A stretch of DNA of 64,000 nt, taken from Aquibacillus salsiterrae (GTDB lineage Bacteria; Bacillota; Bacilli; Bacillales; Amphibacillaceae). Numbering within the stretch: the first letter of the stretch is position 1; each line of letters opens with the position of its first letter. Where the stretch lies: contig NZ_JAMQKC010000001.1 of NCBI RefSeq assembly GCF_028416595.1, forward strand, positions 186,001 through 250,000, read 5' to 3'. Shown here in pieces: positions 45,191-56,016 of this stretch. The translations under genes and the position numbers were made by a program. The notes under the pieces are model-generated. The model did no database searches, was not told where the DNA came from, and saw nothing but the letters and a program-made list of their open reading frames with translations.

Positions 45191-45565
45191 TTATTTTTTC
45201 TCAGCTAACCAGCCAGCTAGTACTTGCGCTTCTTCATTACTAATCGTTCCCGGTGCCATTTGCGGCATTGCAGTTCCCTCAATACCGTTCTTAAGGATTT
45301 CTAAAATCTCTTCTTCAGAATACTTATTCCCAACTTGTTGTAAGCTTGGTCCGACGCCACCTGATAAATCACTTCCATGGCAACTGATACAAGCCTGAGC
45401 AATTGCATCTGGCTCTTTTAATTCTCCGCCTTCTGCTTGACCTCCATTTTCCTGAGCTAATTCAATTTTTTCTTGCTGATTCACCCCGACAACAGAAAGA
45501 ATAATCATTGCTAGGATCCCTAGAACAGCGATAATTGCATAAGGGATAACTGGGTTTCTTTTCAT
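45191..45565 (-). CDS. cccA: Membrane-anchored cytochrome c-550 (CccA)
   Basis: A 124-residue cytochrome: an N-terminal membrane anchor (about residues 8-28), an acidic linker, and a heme domain with CISCH (Cys59, Cys62, His63) and a distal axial Met at about residue 100 in AMPQM. The heme would be attached outside by the Ccs system. It transfers electrons in the aerobic respiratory chain. ATG follows GGAGGAC. Its place beside sigA is the same in Bacillus subtilis. Confidence 0.94.
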   Translation of the reverse strand: MKRNPVIPYAIIAVLGILAMIILSVVGVNQQEKIELAQENGGQAEGGELKEPDAIAQACISCHGSDLSGGVGPSLQQVGNKYSEEEILEILKNGIEGTAMPQMAPGTISNEEAQVLAGWLAEKK

Positions 45566-46153
45566 TTTTCTTTGTCCTCCTTATGTATACCTCATTTGAG
45601 ATGTTAAAAAGTGGTATAGCAAAATATAATTTCTGCACTTCTATATACAAAACTAACTTTATTTTACTTTAAATGTTAAAAAGAGAAAAGGGTTAATCCT
45701 GTTATTTTCAAATGATTACATAAATTTGTAGTAAAAAAAATTGCACTTTCCATAATTTGGATGAAAATTCACCAAACAGCTTAAAAAATCGACCACATGA
45801 AGTGTTGATAAAAATAAAATTAATTGGAAGATAATTAATGAAAAAAGGCGTTCTAATGCTTTATGTTTGTATAAAAAATGGGAAATCAGATAGGAAATTG
45901 CTAAGATAATAAAGATTACCGAGATTTGCAATATAACGTGTAATTCAGTAAAATAAAAGACAAGAAATACAAATTAGTAAGGATGATCTATATTGACACT
46001 AAAAGTTAAAAACTTCGTCTGGTTACCTTTCCCTACGTATACGCAGGAGTAGATAATTACAATACTGGGCCAGAAGCATATTTTATTTCTTTTTCCAATT
46101 CATTATTTCCTTACGTTGACCTACCGTATATTTACCTCATGGTAACCAAATGA
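45566..46153. other. Gene-free interval between cccA and sigA
   Basis: About 590 bp, AT-rich, with no convincing gene. A frame at 45716-45931 lacks a ribosome site and codes only for hydrophobic low-complexity sequence. The most ordered part is 46008-46070 (TTCCCTACGTATACGCAGG, then GGGCCAGAAGC), which I cannot assign to a known element. Confidence 0.6.
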
Positions 46154-46195
46154 AATAAAAATGCACAGTCATTGCATGTCATACAATGACTGAGC
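46154..46195 (-). terminator. Terminator of sigA
   Basis: CAGTCATTG/CAATGACTG with an outer GC pair set; the minus strand continues ATTTTTATTTC. Confidence 0.85.
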
Positions 46196-46210
46196 TTTTC
46201 AAATAAGGGA

Positions 46211-47332
46211 TTACTCAAGGAAATCTTTTAATCGTTTGCTTCGGCTAGGGTGTCTTAGTTTTCGAAGAGCTTTGGCTTCAATTTGTCTAATACGTTCTCG
46301 TGTAACTCCAAACACTTTACCAACTTCTTCTAGTGTTCTTGTTCTACCATCATCCAACCCGAAACGTAGGCGAAGAACATTTTCTTCTCGATCTGTTAAG
46401 GTATCTAATACATCTTCAAGCTGCTCTTTTAACAGCTCATAGGCCGCGTGATCAGAAGGGGATGTTGCTTCTTGGTCTTCAATAAAATCACCAAGGTGGG
46501 AATCATCTTCTTCTCCAATTGGTGTTTCTAATGAAACTGGTTCTTGCGCGATTTTTAAAATCTCTCTTACCTTATCTGGTGTTAGCTCCATGTCTTTTGC
46601 TATTTCTTCAGGAGTTGGTTCCCTTCCTAAATCCTGCAATAATTGACGCTGAACCCTTATTAACTTATTAATAGTTTCAACCATATGAACAGGAATCCGA
46701 ATCGTTCTCGCTTGGTCAGCAATTGCACGTGTTATTGCTTGTCTTATCCACCAAGTAGCATAAGTACTAAATTTATACCCTTTACGATAGTCAAATTTTT
46801 CCACTGCTTTAATTAGACCCATATTTCCTTCTTGGATTAAATCTAGGAATAGCATCCCTCTACCGACATATCTTTTGGCGATACTGACAACAAGTCTCAA
46901 GTTTGCTTCTGCTAGACGACGTTTTGCTTCCTCTTCTCCTTCTTCAATTCGCTTTGCTAAATCAATTTCCTCTGCCGCAGATAGGAGGTCTACTCTTCCA
47001 ATTTCTTTTAAGTACATTCTTACAGGATCATTGATTTTAATCCCTAGTGGAACACTCAAATCATTGAGATCAAATTCTTCCTCTTTGGACAATTGCTGCA
47101 TGCTAGGATCTTCTTCCGAATCACCAATAACCTCTACACCTTGCTCGCCAAGGAACTCGTAATATTCATCCATTTGGTCTGACTCTAATTCAAAGTTGGA
47201 TAGTCGTTCTGCTACTTCTTCATATGCTAAAACACCGCGCTTTTTTCCAAGCTCTAACAACTGTTCTTTTACTTGATCTAATGTTAATTCTGTATCATTT
47301 TCTTTTGAACGTGATGGCTTATTGTTCGCCAT
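46211..47332 (-). CDS. sigA: RNA polymerase sigma factor SigA (RpoD, housekeeping)
   Basis: A 373-residue primary sigma factor. Region 1.1 is acidic; region 1.2 is [16 protein letters not shown]; region 2 contains [41 protein letters not shown] and [10 protein letters not shown] for -10 recognition; region 4 ends [20 protein letters not shown] for -35 recognition. ATG at 47332 is preferred to an upstream ATG because GGAGGGGG is placed correctly. It overlaps nothing but follows dnaG closely, forming the dnaG-sigA operon. Confidence 0.97.
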   Translation of the reverse strand: MANNKPSRSKENDTELTLDQVKEQLLELGKKRGVLAYEEVAERLSNFELESDQMDEYYEFLGEQGVEVIGDSEEDPSMQQLSKEEEFDLNDLSVPLGIKINDPVRMYLKEIGRVDLLSAAEEIDLAKRIEEGEEEAKRRLAEANLRLVVSIAKRYVGRGMLFLDLIQEGNMGLIKAVEKFDYRKGYKFSTYATWWIRQAITRAIADQARTIRIPVHMVETINKLIRVQRQLLQDLGREPTPEEIAKDMELTPDKVREILKIAQEPVSLETPIGEEDDSHLGDFIEDQEATSPSDHAAYELLKEQLEDVLDTLTDREENVLRLRFGLDDGRTRTLEEVGKVFGVTRERIRQIEAKALRKLRHPSRSKRLKDFLE

Positions 47333-47364
47333 AAGTCCCCCTCCTTCCAAACTCACATCTATCT

Positions 47365-49185
47365 TCAACCATTAAAGTTTTTCAATCTCTTTTGAATAGA
47401 AAGAATTTCCATACCAATCTGTGCTGCTTTGACAGGATCTTTTTGTTTCTCTGCTAATCTTTGTTCAGCTTTTAAAGACTTTATCTTAGCATGGTCACCT
47501 TGTTCTGCTTTAATTGTTCGGATATAATCATTTATTTCTCTATCACTTATGTTATCAAGGACTGGAATCATTGCAATTTGAACAACCAAGTTCTGTATCG
47601 TTGTATCAGGAAGTTTTTCAATAAAGTTGCTTACGTCTGGAGAATGCCCCTCTTCATAATACGCATATAAGTAAGTAACAATGACTTTATGATCATCAAT
47701 GTTAAATAATCCTCCAATTTCTTCTTTTACCTTTTCACAAATTGATTGATTGTGGAGCATATACGCTATTAATCGACGTTCTGCGTTATGAAAGGCTGGA
47801 AGTAATTTTTTATTGGAAAAAGCTCCTTTTGTTATCTTAGTATGGCTAACCTGTCGTTGGTTATCCGGTTTACTCACAGTCTTTTTCAGTCGATTACGAA
47901 CCTCTAAGGACAATGTATCTAAAGATAAATCAAATTGGTTTGACAATTCCTTTAAATAATACTCCCGTTCTATCGGCCGTTCCATCAATGCAATTTCATC
48001 TAGAATCCTTTCTACATATTGAATTCTATCTCCTTCTAAATGAAGATTATAATCCTTTGCCAAAAATTTCATTAAGAAGGTCATGTACGTGTCACTAGCA
48101 TCAAGAACATCCTGTTTAAAACGATCCGCACCATATTGACCAATATATTCATCTGGGTCTAAATTATTTGGCATTGTTGCAACTTTCACAGTACAATTAA
48201 CACTTTTAAGTAATTTCGCTGCCTTGTACGCAGCTTGAACACCTGCCTTATCAGCATCATAACAAATGACAACTGTATCCACATACCTACGTAGCAACTT
48301 GGCCTGAGACTCTGTAATCGAAGTTCCTAGTGTCGCAACTCCATTATGAACTCCCGCTTTGTAGGCGGAAATTACATCCATATATCCTTCGAACAATACA
48401 GCTTTTTGTTCTTTTCTAATTGCACTTCTTGCTAAATCAAAATTGTAAAGCAATTTTCCCTTTTGAAATAAATCAGTCTCAGGACTATTTAAATACTTAG
48501 GTTCTTGATTCGTAATCGTTCGACCACCAAAGGCAATACATTTACCAAGATGATTACGTATTGGAAAGATTACCCTACTGCGAAATCGATCCGTAACAAC
48601 ATCTTGTTCATTTACTGAAAGGATACCGGCCTTGACCATTAATTGTTTATGGAATCCTTTTTTCTCTAAAAACTCAGCAATAAAATCTTTGGAACCTGGT
48701 GAAAAACCTAGTTGAAACTTATCAATAATATCATCTGTAAAACCTCTCGAAAGTAAATAATTGTATCCTTCTTTACCTTCCTTTGTATGTCTCAACAAAT
48801 GATGATATAATTTACTTAACCATTCATAAGCCTTAAGTACATCGTTTTGTTCTCGTTTATATGGCGACTGTTCAGCTTGGACATCCATCCCAGGTAATAC
48901 ATGTCCACTTTTATTCGCCAAGAACTCGATTGCTTGGATAAAGCTATATCCCTCAATTTCCATTACAAACGTTACAACGTTACCACCTTTTCCGCATCCA
49001 AAGCAGTGAAAAATTTGTTTATCTTGTGTAACAGAAAACGATGGTGTTTGTTCACCATGAAAAGGGCACAACCCAAAAAAGTTTCTACCCTGTTTTTTCA
49101 GCTGAACATACTCCCCAACTATATCAACGATGTCATTACCCTTTTTTATTTCTTCAATCGTTTCTTCTGGAATCTGACTTGGCAT
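47365..49185 (-). CDS. dnaG: DNA primase DnaG
   Basis: A 606-residue primase. The N-terminal zinc-binding domain has CPFH and CFGC cysteine/histidine pairs (about residues 40-64). The Toprim catalytic domain (about 260-345) includes [10 protein letters not shown] and [11 protein letters not shown]-terminal helicase-binding domain (about 450-606) contacts DnaB/DnaC. It makes RNA primers for Okazaki fragments. It is upstream of sigA. The ribosome site GGTGATG is weak, so its start is less certain. Confidence 0.95.
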   Translation of the reverse strand: MPSQIPEETIEEIKKGNDIVDIVGEYVQLKKQGRNFFGLCPFHGEQTPSFSVTQDKQIFHCFGCGKGGNVVTFVMEIEGYSFIQAIEFLANKSGHVLPGMDVQAEQSPYKREQNDVLKAYEWLSKLYHHLLRHTKEGKEGYNYLLSRGFTDDIIDKFQLGFSPGSKDFIAEFLEKKGFHKQLMVKAGILSVNEQDVVTDRFRSRVIFPIRNHLGKCIAFGGRTITNQEPKYLNSPETDLFQKGKLLYNFDLARSAIRKEQKAVLFEGYMDVISAYKAGVHNGVATLGTSITESQAKLLRRYVDTVVICYDADKAGVQAAYKAAKLLKSVNCTVKVATMPNNLDPDEYIGQYGADRFKQDVLDASDTYMTFLMKFLAKDYNLHLEGDRIQYVERILDEIALMERPIEREYYLKELSNQFDLSLDTLSLEVRNRLKKTVSKPDNQRQVSHTKITKGAFSNKKLLPAFHNAERRLIAYMLHNQSICEKVKEEIGGLFNIDDHKVIVTYLYAYYEEGHSPDVSNFIEKLPDTTIQNLVVQIAMIPVLDNISDREINDYIRTIKAEQGDHAKIKSLKAEQRLAEKQKDPVKAAQIGMEILSIQKRLKNFNG

Positions 49186-49319
49186 TTATGCATCACCATA
49201 TCTCCATATCTTTCTTTATTTCTAGATAAATAACGAAAACCCTTCATATTTCGACAATATTTTTTCGAAAGGTTAAAATTTTTTGTTTTATACATCTAGT
49301 AATACCTCTAAAAAAATTA

Positions 49320-49348
49320 AATAAACATATAAAACCACTTTATGTCAA
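49320..49348 (-). promoter_or_regulatory. Possible sigmaA promoter of dnaG-sigA
   Basis: TTGACA, 17 bp, TTTATT on the minus strand, about 135 bases upstream of dnaG. The region is very AT-rich, so chance matches are likely. Confidence 0.4.
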
Positions 49349-49576
49349 GTTTTCATTATATTTTCTTTCAAATATTTTTGCAATTTTAGCGCACCTTAGC
49401 TTGAAAGAAAAATCCTCTTACCTAGTCATTATTCTACAAGGATGAAAATTTTCCTGCTTTCTAGGATAATTTCTTTGATTTACCCCCAAATTGCTAAGAA
49501 AATTAATAAATATAGAAACATTTTTTCACAAAAATTAATTATAATACAATAAAAAGGAAATTACTATAACTTTTTT

Positions 49577-49690
49577 AGAAAAGCGAAAGCGCCTGGTTAG
49601 ATCCGAAAGGCATAAGACAAGACCTGACGTGGCGCTCTTTGCCATGCACGAGGCTTGTCTTATACAAAAGCGTAAGTTGCACCTTGCTCA
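49577..49690 (+). repeat. Intergenic repeat family A, copy with palindromic insert
   Basis: TAGAAAAGCGAAAGCGCC, then arms ATAAGACAAG (49612-49621) and CTTGTCTTAT (49654-49663) around GACGTGGCGCTCTTTGCCA. This core resembles those in the copies at 44904 and 45058. Confidence 0.65.
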
Positions 49691-49700
49691 AAAATAATAA

Positions 49701-49734
49701 AGGGTTCATTCATAATTAGATTAGAATGAACCCT
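49701..49734 (-). terminator. Terminator of ppsR
   Basis: AGGGTTCATTC/GAATGAACCCT, 11-bp stem; the minus strand continues TTTATTATTTTT. Confidence 0.9.
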
Positions 49735-49740
49735 TCTATT

Positions 49741-50544
49741 CTATTTCCTCATTATCGTCAAAATGACATTTGCGGTTTCTTCAACTGCTTTATAAGAAAC
49801 ATCAATGACAGGACATTTGATTTTCTCAACAATCGATTGAAAATGTTCTAATTCTTTATTTATTCTTTCCATATTTGCATAGATAGCCCTGTCCCCTAAA
49901 CCTAAAGCTTTTAGACGTTCTTTTCTTATATCATTAAGTTTTTGAGGATTTATTTTTAATCCAATACATTTAGCTGGATTGGCTTTAAATAGCTCACTAG
50001 GTGGTTCTACCTCTGGAACGATTGGGACATTTGCAACTTTCAAACGTTTATGTGCTAAATATTGTGAAAGTGGTGTTTTTGACGTTCTTGACACTCCAAT
50101 CAACACAATGTCTGATTGTTGTATCCCTCGTGGGTCCCTTCCGTCATCATACCTAACTGCAAACTCGATTGCTTCGATTCTTTTAAAATAGTCCTCATCT
50201 AACTGATGAATTAAGCCTGGTTCTAAACGTGGTTTACGGCTAAAAGCACGTTCCATTGCGGAAATCATCGGCCCCATAATATCAATGCATTCTACATGTT
50301 GTATCTTAGATTCTGTCTTCAAATAATTTCGAAGCTCTGGGTCAACTAATGTAAATCCAATGATACCTTGTTTATCTTTAGCTAACTGAACAGCTTTTTT
50401 CAATGTCATCTTATTATCGATATAAGGAAAACGATGCATTTCATATTCTTGGTCATAAATAAATTGACTGAGTGCTGCTTTTACGACAAATTCTGCCGTT
50501 TCTCCTACTGAATCAGAAATTACAAAGACAACAGGCTTTTCCAT
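49741..50544 (-). CDS. ppsR: Pyruvate phosphate dikinase regulatory protein PpsR (YqfL)
   Basis: A 267-residue bifunctional kinase/phosphorylase of the DUF299 family. The N-terminal [20 protein letters not shown] is the family opening and [11 protein letters not shown] (about 150-160) is the P-loop. It regulates PEP synthase or pyruvate phosphate dikinase by phosphorylating an active-site threonine. ATG at 50544 overlaps the glyS stop as TAATG. In Bacillus subtilis ccpN is between glyS and this gene; it is absent here. Confidence 0.92.
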   Translation of the reverse strand: MEKPVVFVISDSVGETAEFVVKAALSQFIYDQEYEMHRFPYIDNKMTLKKAVQLAKDKQGIIGFTLVDPELRNYLKTESKIQHVECIDIMGPMISAMERAFSRKPRLEPGLIHQLDEDYFKRIEAIEFAVRYDDGRDPRGIQQSDIVLIGVSRTSKTPLSQYLAHKRLKVANVPIVPEVEPPSELFKANPAKCIGLKINPQKLNDIRKERLKALGLGDRAIYANMERINKELEHFQSIVEKIKCPVIDVSYKAVEETANVILTIMRK

Positions 50545-52628
50545 TAGTACTGTTGCTTCCATTGAATCTTAGTAAAATCAGCAAACATAAACACTAGTTC
50601 GGCGATTTTATTCAGCAATGACAATCGGTTGCTTTGTATTTTTTCATCCTCAGCCATAACCATCGTATGTTCAAAAAACTGATGAATCGGAGTTGCTAAA
50701 TTACTAAGCACATCCATTGCAGGAGAGCCTTGTTGCTCCTTAAGAAGCTCAATATATTGATCTTTAGTAGTTTGATAAGCTGAATACAATTCCCGTTCGT
50801 AATCATTTTCAAATAGCTCCACATCAACTCCTAAATCCTCTCCCTTCGTAGCTAGATTGAGTACTCTGACTAATCCTTCCTGCGTTAGTTTGAAAGATTC
50901 ATCTTGTTTAAGTCTGGATAAGATATTCGCTTTATCAAGAGTAAAAGACACTACTCCTACCTCTCCAGACAATACTGCTTCAATAATATCTTGGTCTATT
51001 TGTTGTTCTTTCAAGATATAGGTTGCCCTCCCCTTAAAGAACTCCTTGATGTTTTGTGCGACATCGATTTTGTTAATCCCGCTTAACACAGTGTCATACA
51101 CGTCTTGTGTCGAAGAAATCAGTTTTTCCACAGTGACATTCCATTTTCGTTCATTGATTATTTGCAAAACGCCTAGCGATTGTCTTCTAAGTGCGTATGG
51201 ATCCTGTGAGCCTGTAGGTAATAACCCAACAGAAATGCAACCAACAATCGTGTCCAATTTATCAGCTACACTAACGATTGCTCCTTCTATCGTAGTCGGT
51301 AGCTTTCCTTTTGACGCCCTTGGCATATAATGCTCGTTCACTGCTTTTGCCACATTTGGATCCTCACCGAATAAGACTGCATATTTTTCTCCCATGATCC
51401 CTTGCAATTCAGTAAACTCATTAACCATATTCGTCACTAAGTCGAATTTGCTTATAGTGGCTGCACGGATTACTTTATTTGTTTGTTCTTCGTCTAAGTC
51501 AAGGAAGTGAGCAATGTTACTAGATATACTAACCACTCGATTTACTTTGTCTGCAATCGTGCCTAACCGTTCTTGGAATACCATCCTTGTTAACTTTTCT
51601 AAATTGTGTTCGATACTTAATTTCTGGTCTTCTTCATAGAAGAATCTTGCATCTGACAATCTTGCCCTAAGTACTTTTTCATTACCTTTTGCGACTGTCT
51701 CAATATATTGGTCATTGCCATTGCGGACAGCGACAAAATACGGGAGTAATTTCCCATCCTTTGATAGGACTGGAAAATAACGTTGGTGTTCCTTCATTGA
51801 TGTAATGAGCGCTTCATCCGGCACTTCTAAAAACTCTTCACTGAACTGACCAAAAAAGACGGTCGGATATTCAACTAAGTGATGAACTTCATCCAGTAAT
51901 TCCTTATCTAACATAATTTGCCAATCCTTCGTTTCCTCTAATTGTTTTAACCCTTCAACAATTAATTCTTTACGCTCTTCTGGACTAACTATTACATATT
52001 GTTCTTTTAATAACGTGACGTAGGAATCAGAATTGTTTATTTCTATTTCTTTTCCAAGAAAACGGTGACCAAACGTCCGGTTCCCCGATGATACATTCTC
52101 GACTTGAAGCGGGACAATATCCGAACCATGTAAAGCAACCAGCCAACGAATCGGACGTGCATATCGCAACTGATAATTTCCCCACCTCATATTTTTAGGG
52201 AACGTTAAGCCTAAGATAATGTCTTGAAATTGCGGGAGTAATTCTTTTGTCTTTTTGCCTTCGATAAATTTGTTAATAAACACATATTCTGTGCCTTTCA
52301 CGTCTTTAAAATAAATATCATCAACTGTTTTTCCTTGACCGTTTGAAAATCCGATGGCAGCCTTGCTCCAATTTCCTTCCTTGTCTAAAGCTATCTTTTT
52401 TGCTGGTCCCCTTACCTCATCTTCCATGTCTGGTTGTTTGTTCGCTACACCTTCAATGAAAACAGCTAGCCTTCTAGGTGTAGTATAGGTTTTGATCGAT
52501 TCGTATGGTAAACGCAAAGAATCTAACCATTCAACCGTTTTTTGCTCTAACTGCTGCCTTGCCCCATTTAAGAAACGAGCTGGCATTTCTTCTAATCCTA
52601 TCTCAAATAACACGTTAGTCTTGGTCAT
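50544..52628 (-). CDS. glyS: Glycine-tRNA ligase beta subunit
   Basis: A 694-residue beta chain of the bacterial alpha2beta2 glycyl-tRNA synthetase. It contains the characteristic [20 protein letters not shown] block, a KEHQRYFPV region and a C-terminal anticodon-binding domain. It overlaps glyQ by 14 bases and is translationally coupled to it. The pair is under a T-box. Confidence 0.96.
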   Translation of the reverse strand: MTKTNVLFEIGLEEMPARFLNGARQQLEQKTVEWLDSLRLPYESIKTYTTPRRLAVFIEGVANKQPDMEDEVRGPAKKIALDKEGNWSKAAIGFSNGQGKTVDDIYFKDVKGTEYVFINKFIEGKKTKELLPQFQDIILGLTFPKNMRWGNYQLRYARPIRWLVALHGSDIVPLQVENVSSGNRTFGHRFLGKEIEINNSDSYVTLLKEQYVIVSPEERKELIVEGLKQLEETKDWQIMLDKELLDEVHHLVEYPTVFFGQFSEEFLEVPDEALITSMKEHQRYFPVLSKDGKLLPYFVAVRNGNDQYIETVAKGNEKVLRARLSDARFFYEEDQKLSIEHNLEKLTRMVFQERLGTIADKVNRVVSISSNIAHFLDLDEEQTNKVIRAATISKFDLVTNMVNEFTELQGIMGEKYAVLFGEDPNVAKAVNEHYMPRASKGKLPTTIEGAIVSVADKLDTIVGCISVGLLPTGSQDPYALRRQSLGVLQIINERKWNVTVEKLISSTQDVYDTVLSGINKIDVAQNIKEFFKGRATYILKEQQIDQDIIEAVLSGEVGVVSFTLDKANILSRLKQDESFKLTQEGLVRVLNLATKGEDLGVDVELFENDYERELYSAYQTTKDQYIELLKEQQGSPAMDVLSNLATPIHQFFEHTMVMAEDEKIQSNRLSLLNKIAELVFMFADFTKIQWKQQY

Positions 52629-53508
52629 TATTAGATGCCCCCTCTTTTAACATCGGAAATCCGAGTCTCTCTCTTTCTTCCACATACAACTTTGCGATTT
52701 CCCTTGCCAAGTTTCTAACTCTTGCTATGTAACCAGTTCTTTCAGTTACCGAAATAACTCCTTTTGCATCAAGCAGGTTAAAGGTGTGGGAACATTTTAA
52801 AACATAGTCATACGCTGGAAAAACTAAACCTTTTTGCATTGTTTGCTTTGCTTCTTCTTCATACGTATTAAATAAGTCAAAAAGCATATCAGTATTGGAT
52901 TCTTCAAAGGTATATTTGGAATGTTCATATTCCGGTTGATAGAATATATCACCAACAGTAACTCCATTCGTCCACTCTAATTCAAACACATTTTCCTTAT
53001 CCTGAATGTAAGAGGCGAGTCGCTCAATACCGTATGTTAATTCAACAGCTACAGGTCTTGCTTCTAGGCCTCCAATTTGTTGAAAATAGGTAAATTGGGT
53101 AATTTCCATTCCGTCAAGCCACACTTCCCACCCTAGTCCAGCAGCACCTAGTGTCGGGTTTTCCCAGTTATCCTCAACAAAGCGAATATCATGCTTTAGT
53201 GGGTCGATTCCCAACGCTTTTAAGGACTCTAAATAGAGATCCTGAATATTATCAGGAGATGGTTTCATAATGACTTGAAATTGATGGTGTTGATAAAGCC
53301 TGTTAGGATTTTGTCCATAACGTCCATCTGCAGGTCTTCTAGAAGGTTCGACATAAGCAACATTCCAAGGCTCTGGTCCAAGGCTTCGTAATAAGGTCAT
53401 CGGAGACATTGTTCCTGCACCCTTTTCCACATCATAAGCCTGCATTAAAATACAATTTTGGTCAGACCAATGTTTCTGCAAAGTTAAAATCATTTCTTGA
53501 ATATTCAT
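52615..53508 (-). CDS. glyQ: Glycine-tRNA ligase alpha subunit
   Basis: A 297-residue catalytic subunit with class II synthetase motifs: motif 2 around [22 protein letters not shown] and motif 3 in the [13 protein letters not shown] segment. It begins [22 protein letters not shown] follows GGAGGTAAT. It is the first gene of glyQ-glyS-ppsR. Confidence 0.96.
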   Translation of the reverse strand: MNIQEMILTLQKHWSDQNCILMQAYDVEKGAGTMSPMTLLRSLGPEPWNVAYVEPSRRPADGRYGQNPNRLYQHHQFQVIMKPSPDNIQDLYLESLKALGIDPLKHDIRFVEDNWENPTLGAAGLGWEVWLDGMEITQFTYFQQIGGLEARPVAVELTYGIERLASYIQDKENVFELEWTNGVTVGDIFYQPEYEHSKYTFEESNTDMLFDLFNTYEEEAKQTMQKGLVFPAYDYVLKCSHTFNLLDAKGVISVTERTGYIARVRNLAREIAKLYVEERERLGFPMLKEGASNNDQD

Positions 53509-53597
53509 CGTATTACCTCCATCCGTTAATACATTCCTTGTTAGTCTTCATTCTTTTTGTCACGAAAGGTTGGGTATTTCTCGTAAAGACCACAAAA

Positions 53598-53848
53598 AAA
53601 TCCCATCCCTATGTATCCAGTTATGGTCTGGAGACATAGGGACGGGATTTCCGCGGTTCCACCCTACTTGCTATTTTAGACTATCTGTTAGTTTAAGACA
53701 GTATGCTAAATAGCCACTTTTCGTTTGATTTGCTCAAAAGCGCCTTCGTTAAGTTGCCTTTGTCCAGCTTTCACCATTCTGGACTCGCTAGGAAAGACGT
53801 ATCTTAATTACTACTCTTCATCCATGCAAAGTATGAATTTTGTAATAA
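53598..53848 (-). promoter_or_regulatory. Glycine T-box leader
   Basis: The T-box sequence AGGGTGGAACCGCG is at 53652-53665. It is followed by a terminator hairpin (53598-53614/53634-53650) with seven U. Stem I shows AGCGAG...GGTGAAAGCTGGAC, and the specifier loop places GGC (glycine; plus-strand GCC at 53742-53744). Uncharged tRNA-Gly would stop termination and raise glyQS expression. Confidence 0.95.
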
Positions 53849-53877
53849 ATCATACTTAAAATAGTACCGTTTGTCAA
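53849..53877 (-). promoter_or_regulatory. Promoter of the glyQS T-box transcript
   Basis: TTGACA, 17 bp, TATGAT, located only nine bases downstream of the recO stop codon. Confidence 0.85.
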
Positions 53878-53886
53878 CTTTATCGG

Positions 53887-54639
53887 TTATTTAAACAAGT
53901 CAATTTGCTTTAGAAATTTTTTTGTTTTTAAAAAAAATCCACCGTATTGATTGTAATATAACTCCATGATTTGTTTTAATAGTTCCTTATTTTCTTCCTT
54001 GATTGAGATATTACCAATTCTTTCAACATCTATTTCTAAAAAAAGATAGAGGAGTCTCGAAAGCTTTTCATTCAACTCGATTGCTTGGCCATCCTTCCAC
54101 TTGCAGCTAGAACAAATTAGCCCTCCTTCAGCTACTGAAAAGAAGTAGGCATTCTCCTTTTGCCTACAGACAGCACACTGGTCCAAAATAGGTGCAATTC
54201 CTGCCTTTTTATATATTTTAAGTTCATAAATGATTGTTAAAACTTCAGCATCTTTTCCTTCTGCAATCCACTCAAGCGTTTTTAGTAATTGGTTAAAAAG
54301 GAAGGAATCTGGCTGCTTTTCATCAACTAATTTGTCAGTTAATTCTGCTATGTAGCTTGCAAAACCAGTTTTTATGATATCCTCTCTTATTTTACGCAAC
54401 GGGGAAAGAACCTCACCTTGCTGTAGTGTTCCTAAATTTGCCCCTGTTTGATACAAAAAAAGACCATGTATAAAAGGCTGCGTAACCGCAGCCATTCTAC
54501 TCTTAGGCTTCTTTGCTCCACGTGCAATTCCGCCAATTTTCCCTTTTTCTTTTGTGTATAATGTAACAATTTTATGTGTTTCACCATAATCCTGTGTACG
54601 TAATACAATACCTTCAACTTTCTCTAACAAGTTTTTCAC
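53887..54639 (-). CDS. recO: DNA repair protein RecO
   Basis: A 250-residue recombination mediator with an N-terminal OB fold (about 1-80) and a helical C-terminal domain. It contains a zinc-type CAVC...CSSC pair (about 147-173). It loads RecA with RecF and RecR. The start is GTG at 54639 behind GGGGAATG. It is preceded by yqzL, as in Bacillus subtilis. Confidence 0.93.
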   Translation of the reverse strand: MKNLLEKVEGIVLRTQDYGETHKIVTLYTKEKGKIGGIARGAKKPKSRMAAVTQPFIHGLFLYQTGANLGTLQQGEVLSPLRKIREDIIKTGFASYIAELTDKLVDEKQPDSFLFNQLLKTLEWIAEGKDAEVLTIIYELKIYKKAGIAPILDQCAVCRQKENAYFFSVAEGGLICSSCKWKDGQAIELNEKLSRLLYLFLEIDVERIGNISIKEENKELLKQIMELYYNQYGGFFLKTKKFLKQIDLFK

Positions 54640-54659
54640 CCATTCCCCGATAATCGTTA

Positions 54660-54803
54660 TTAAATCTGGGTATCGAATTCTGTCACGTCTTCCTCGAAGG
54701 AATAAGAGCTATTTTCACGATAATCTGACTCTAACTCCTTCATTAATAAATAGGTTTCAATGTTTCCTGTTTGACTAAAGATTTTCCAAGTAAAGTCTAG
54801 CAC
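54660..54803 (-). CDS. yqzL: YqzL-like small conserved protein
   Basis: A 47-residue protein too short for routine listing. It reads MLDFTWKIFSQTGNIETYLL, followed by an acidic tail. This is the conserved YqzL family between era and recO. Start GTG at 54803 behind GGTGGAG; stop TAA at 54660. Function unknown. Twenty bases separate it from recO, so it probably shares an operon with era or recO. Confidence 0.85.
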   Translation of the reverse strand: MLDFTWKIFSQTGNIETYLLMKELESDYRENSSYSFEEDVTEFDTQI

Positions 54804-54911
54804 AAGAAATCTCCACCTTTCTTCGAGTTTGTTAAAAAACTTTCTTAACTATAGAATGACCCAATAGACAGTAAAGCATGAGTTTAAATATTTTCCAACA
54901 AGGTTTTAAGC

Positions 54912-55817
54912 TTAATACTCTTTATTGTTAAAACCATATTCATTCAACTGATGCTCGCGGTTTCTCCAATCCTTTTGAACTTTAACCCATAGCTCAAGGA
55001 AAATCTTTGTTCCAAGTAATGCTTCAATATCTTCTCTTGCTTTCATCCCTATTTCTTTTAGCATGGAACCTTGTTTTCCGATAATAATCCCCTTTTGAGA
55101 CTTTCTCTCGGTTATTATAGTAGCCTGTATAAACACTTTGCCATTTTGTTCATTCTTTTCTATGTTCTCAATAATTACTGCAAGCGAATGAGGAATTTCT
55201 TCTCTAGTTAACTGCAATGCCTTTTCACGAATTAATTCACTAATGATAAATCGCTCAGGGTGATCTGTAATTTGATCTTCAGGATAATACTGTGGTCCTT
55301 CTGGTAATTTCTGTTTCAGCGTTTCTAATAAATGATCTACATTATTTCCTTCTAACGCAGAAATTGGGACAATTTCTGCAAAATCATACTTGTCCTTGTA
55401 TTGATCAATTAATGGAAGTAGTTTATCAGGGTGTACCTTATCAACCTTGTTGATGATTAAGAGGACGGGATTTTTAACCGTTTGGAGACGATCAATAATA
55501 AATTGATCTCCACGGCCATATCCCTCTTCCGCATTAATCATAAACATAATGACATCTACTTCATTTAATGTATTTTCAGCGACCTTGACCATGAAATCGC
55601 CAAGCTTGTGTTTAGGTTTATGAATTCCAGGTGTGTCGATAAAAATAAATTGAGCATCATTCTGTGTTAAGACACCCTGTATTTTATTTCTTGTTGTTTG
55701 TGGCTTATCACTCATAATTGCAATTTTCTGACCAATTACTCGATTCATGAACGTTGATTTCCCAACGTTTGGCCGACCAATAATAGAGATGAAGCCTGAT
55801 TTGAAAGTTTTTTCCAT
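54912..55817 (-). CDS. era: GTPase Era
   Basis: A 301-residue GTPase. G1 [10 protein letters not shown]3 DTPGIH, G4 NKVD and G5 SAL are present, followed by a C-terminal KH RNA-binding domain ([15 protein letters not shown], about 240-255). It binds 16S rRNA and helps mature the small ribosomal subunit. ATG follows GGAGGAT. In Bacillus subtilis cdd lies upstream; it is missing here, so dgkA is the next gene. Confidence 0.96.
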   Translation of the reverse strand: MEKTFKSGFISIIGRPNVGKSTFMNRVIGQKIAIMSDKPQTTRNKIQGVLTQNDAQFIFIDTPGIHKPKHKLGDFMVKVAENTLNEVDVIMFMINAEEGYGRGDQFIIDRLQTVKNPVLLIINKVDKVHPDKLLPLIDQYKDKYDFAEIVPISALEGNNVDHLLETLKQKLPEGPQYYPEDQITDHPERFIISELIREKALQLTREEIPHSLAVIIENIEKNEQNGKVFIQATIITERKSQKGIIIGKQGSMLKEIGMKAREDIEALLGTKIFLELWVKVQKDWRNREHQLNEYGFNNKEY

Positions 55818-55977
55818 GTTGTATCCTCCATTTTATGTTACGAGGTTTCTACTGTTATTTACATTTTACTATAAAATCATTTATCTTTCATGTTTTCGAC
55901 AAAACCTCCATAAAAATGATGACATATCCTATTATCATCTGCATAGAGTTTGTTTTAGGTTTTGCTACATTTCCCTA

Positions 55978-56016
55978 TTTAAAAACAAAATAAACCCTTT
56001 AGGGTTTATTTTGTTA
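55978..56016 (-). terminator. Terminator downstream of dgkA
   Basis: AACAAAATAAACCCT/AGGGTTTATTTTGTT, a perfect 15-bp stem with a two-base loop; the minus strand continues TTTTAAAT. Confidence 0.85.

Larger units (their letters stand above)
49186..49700. other. Gene-free interval between dnaG and ppsR
   Basis: AT-rich, with no gene recognised. In Bacillus subtilis antE and yqxD lie here; neither is found. The interval holds a possible dnaG promoter at 49320-49348, a partial family B start (AAAATTAATAAATA near 49499) and a family A copy at 49577. Confidence 0.6.

Noticed and set aside
45716-45931. A 71-residue hydrophobic frame in the cccA-sigA spacer
   Set aside because: TTG start without a ribosome site; composition is that of AT-rich spacer translated in an arbitrary frame.
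45990-46080. A thiamine (TPP) riboswitch on the minus strand
   Set aside because: Only the terminal CGTAGGGAA-like bases match; the CTGAGA helix and the rest of the aptamer are missing, and no thiamine gene is near.
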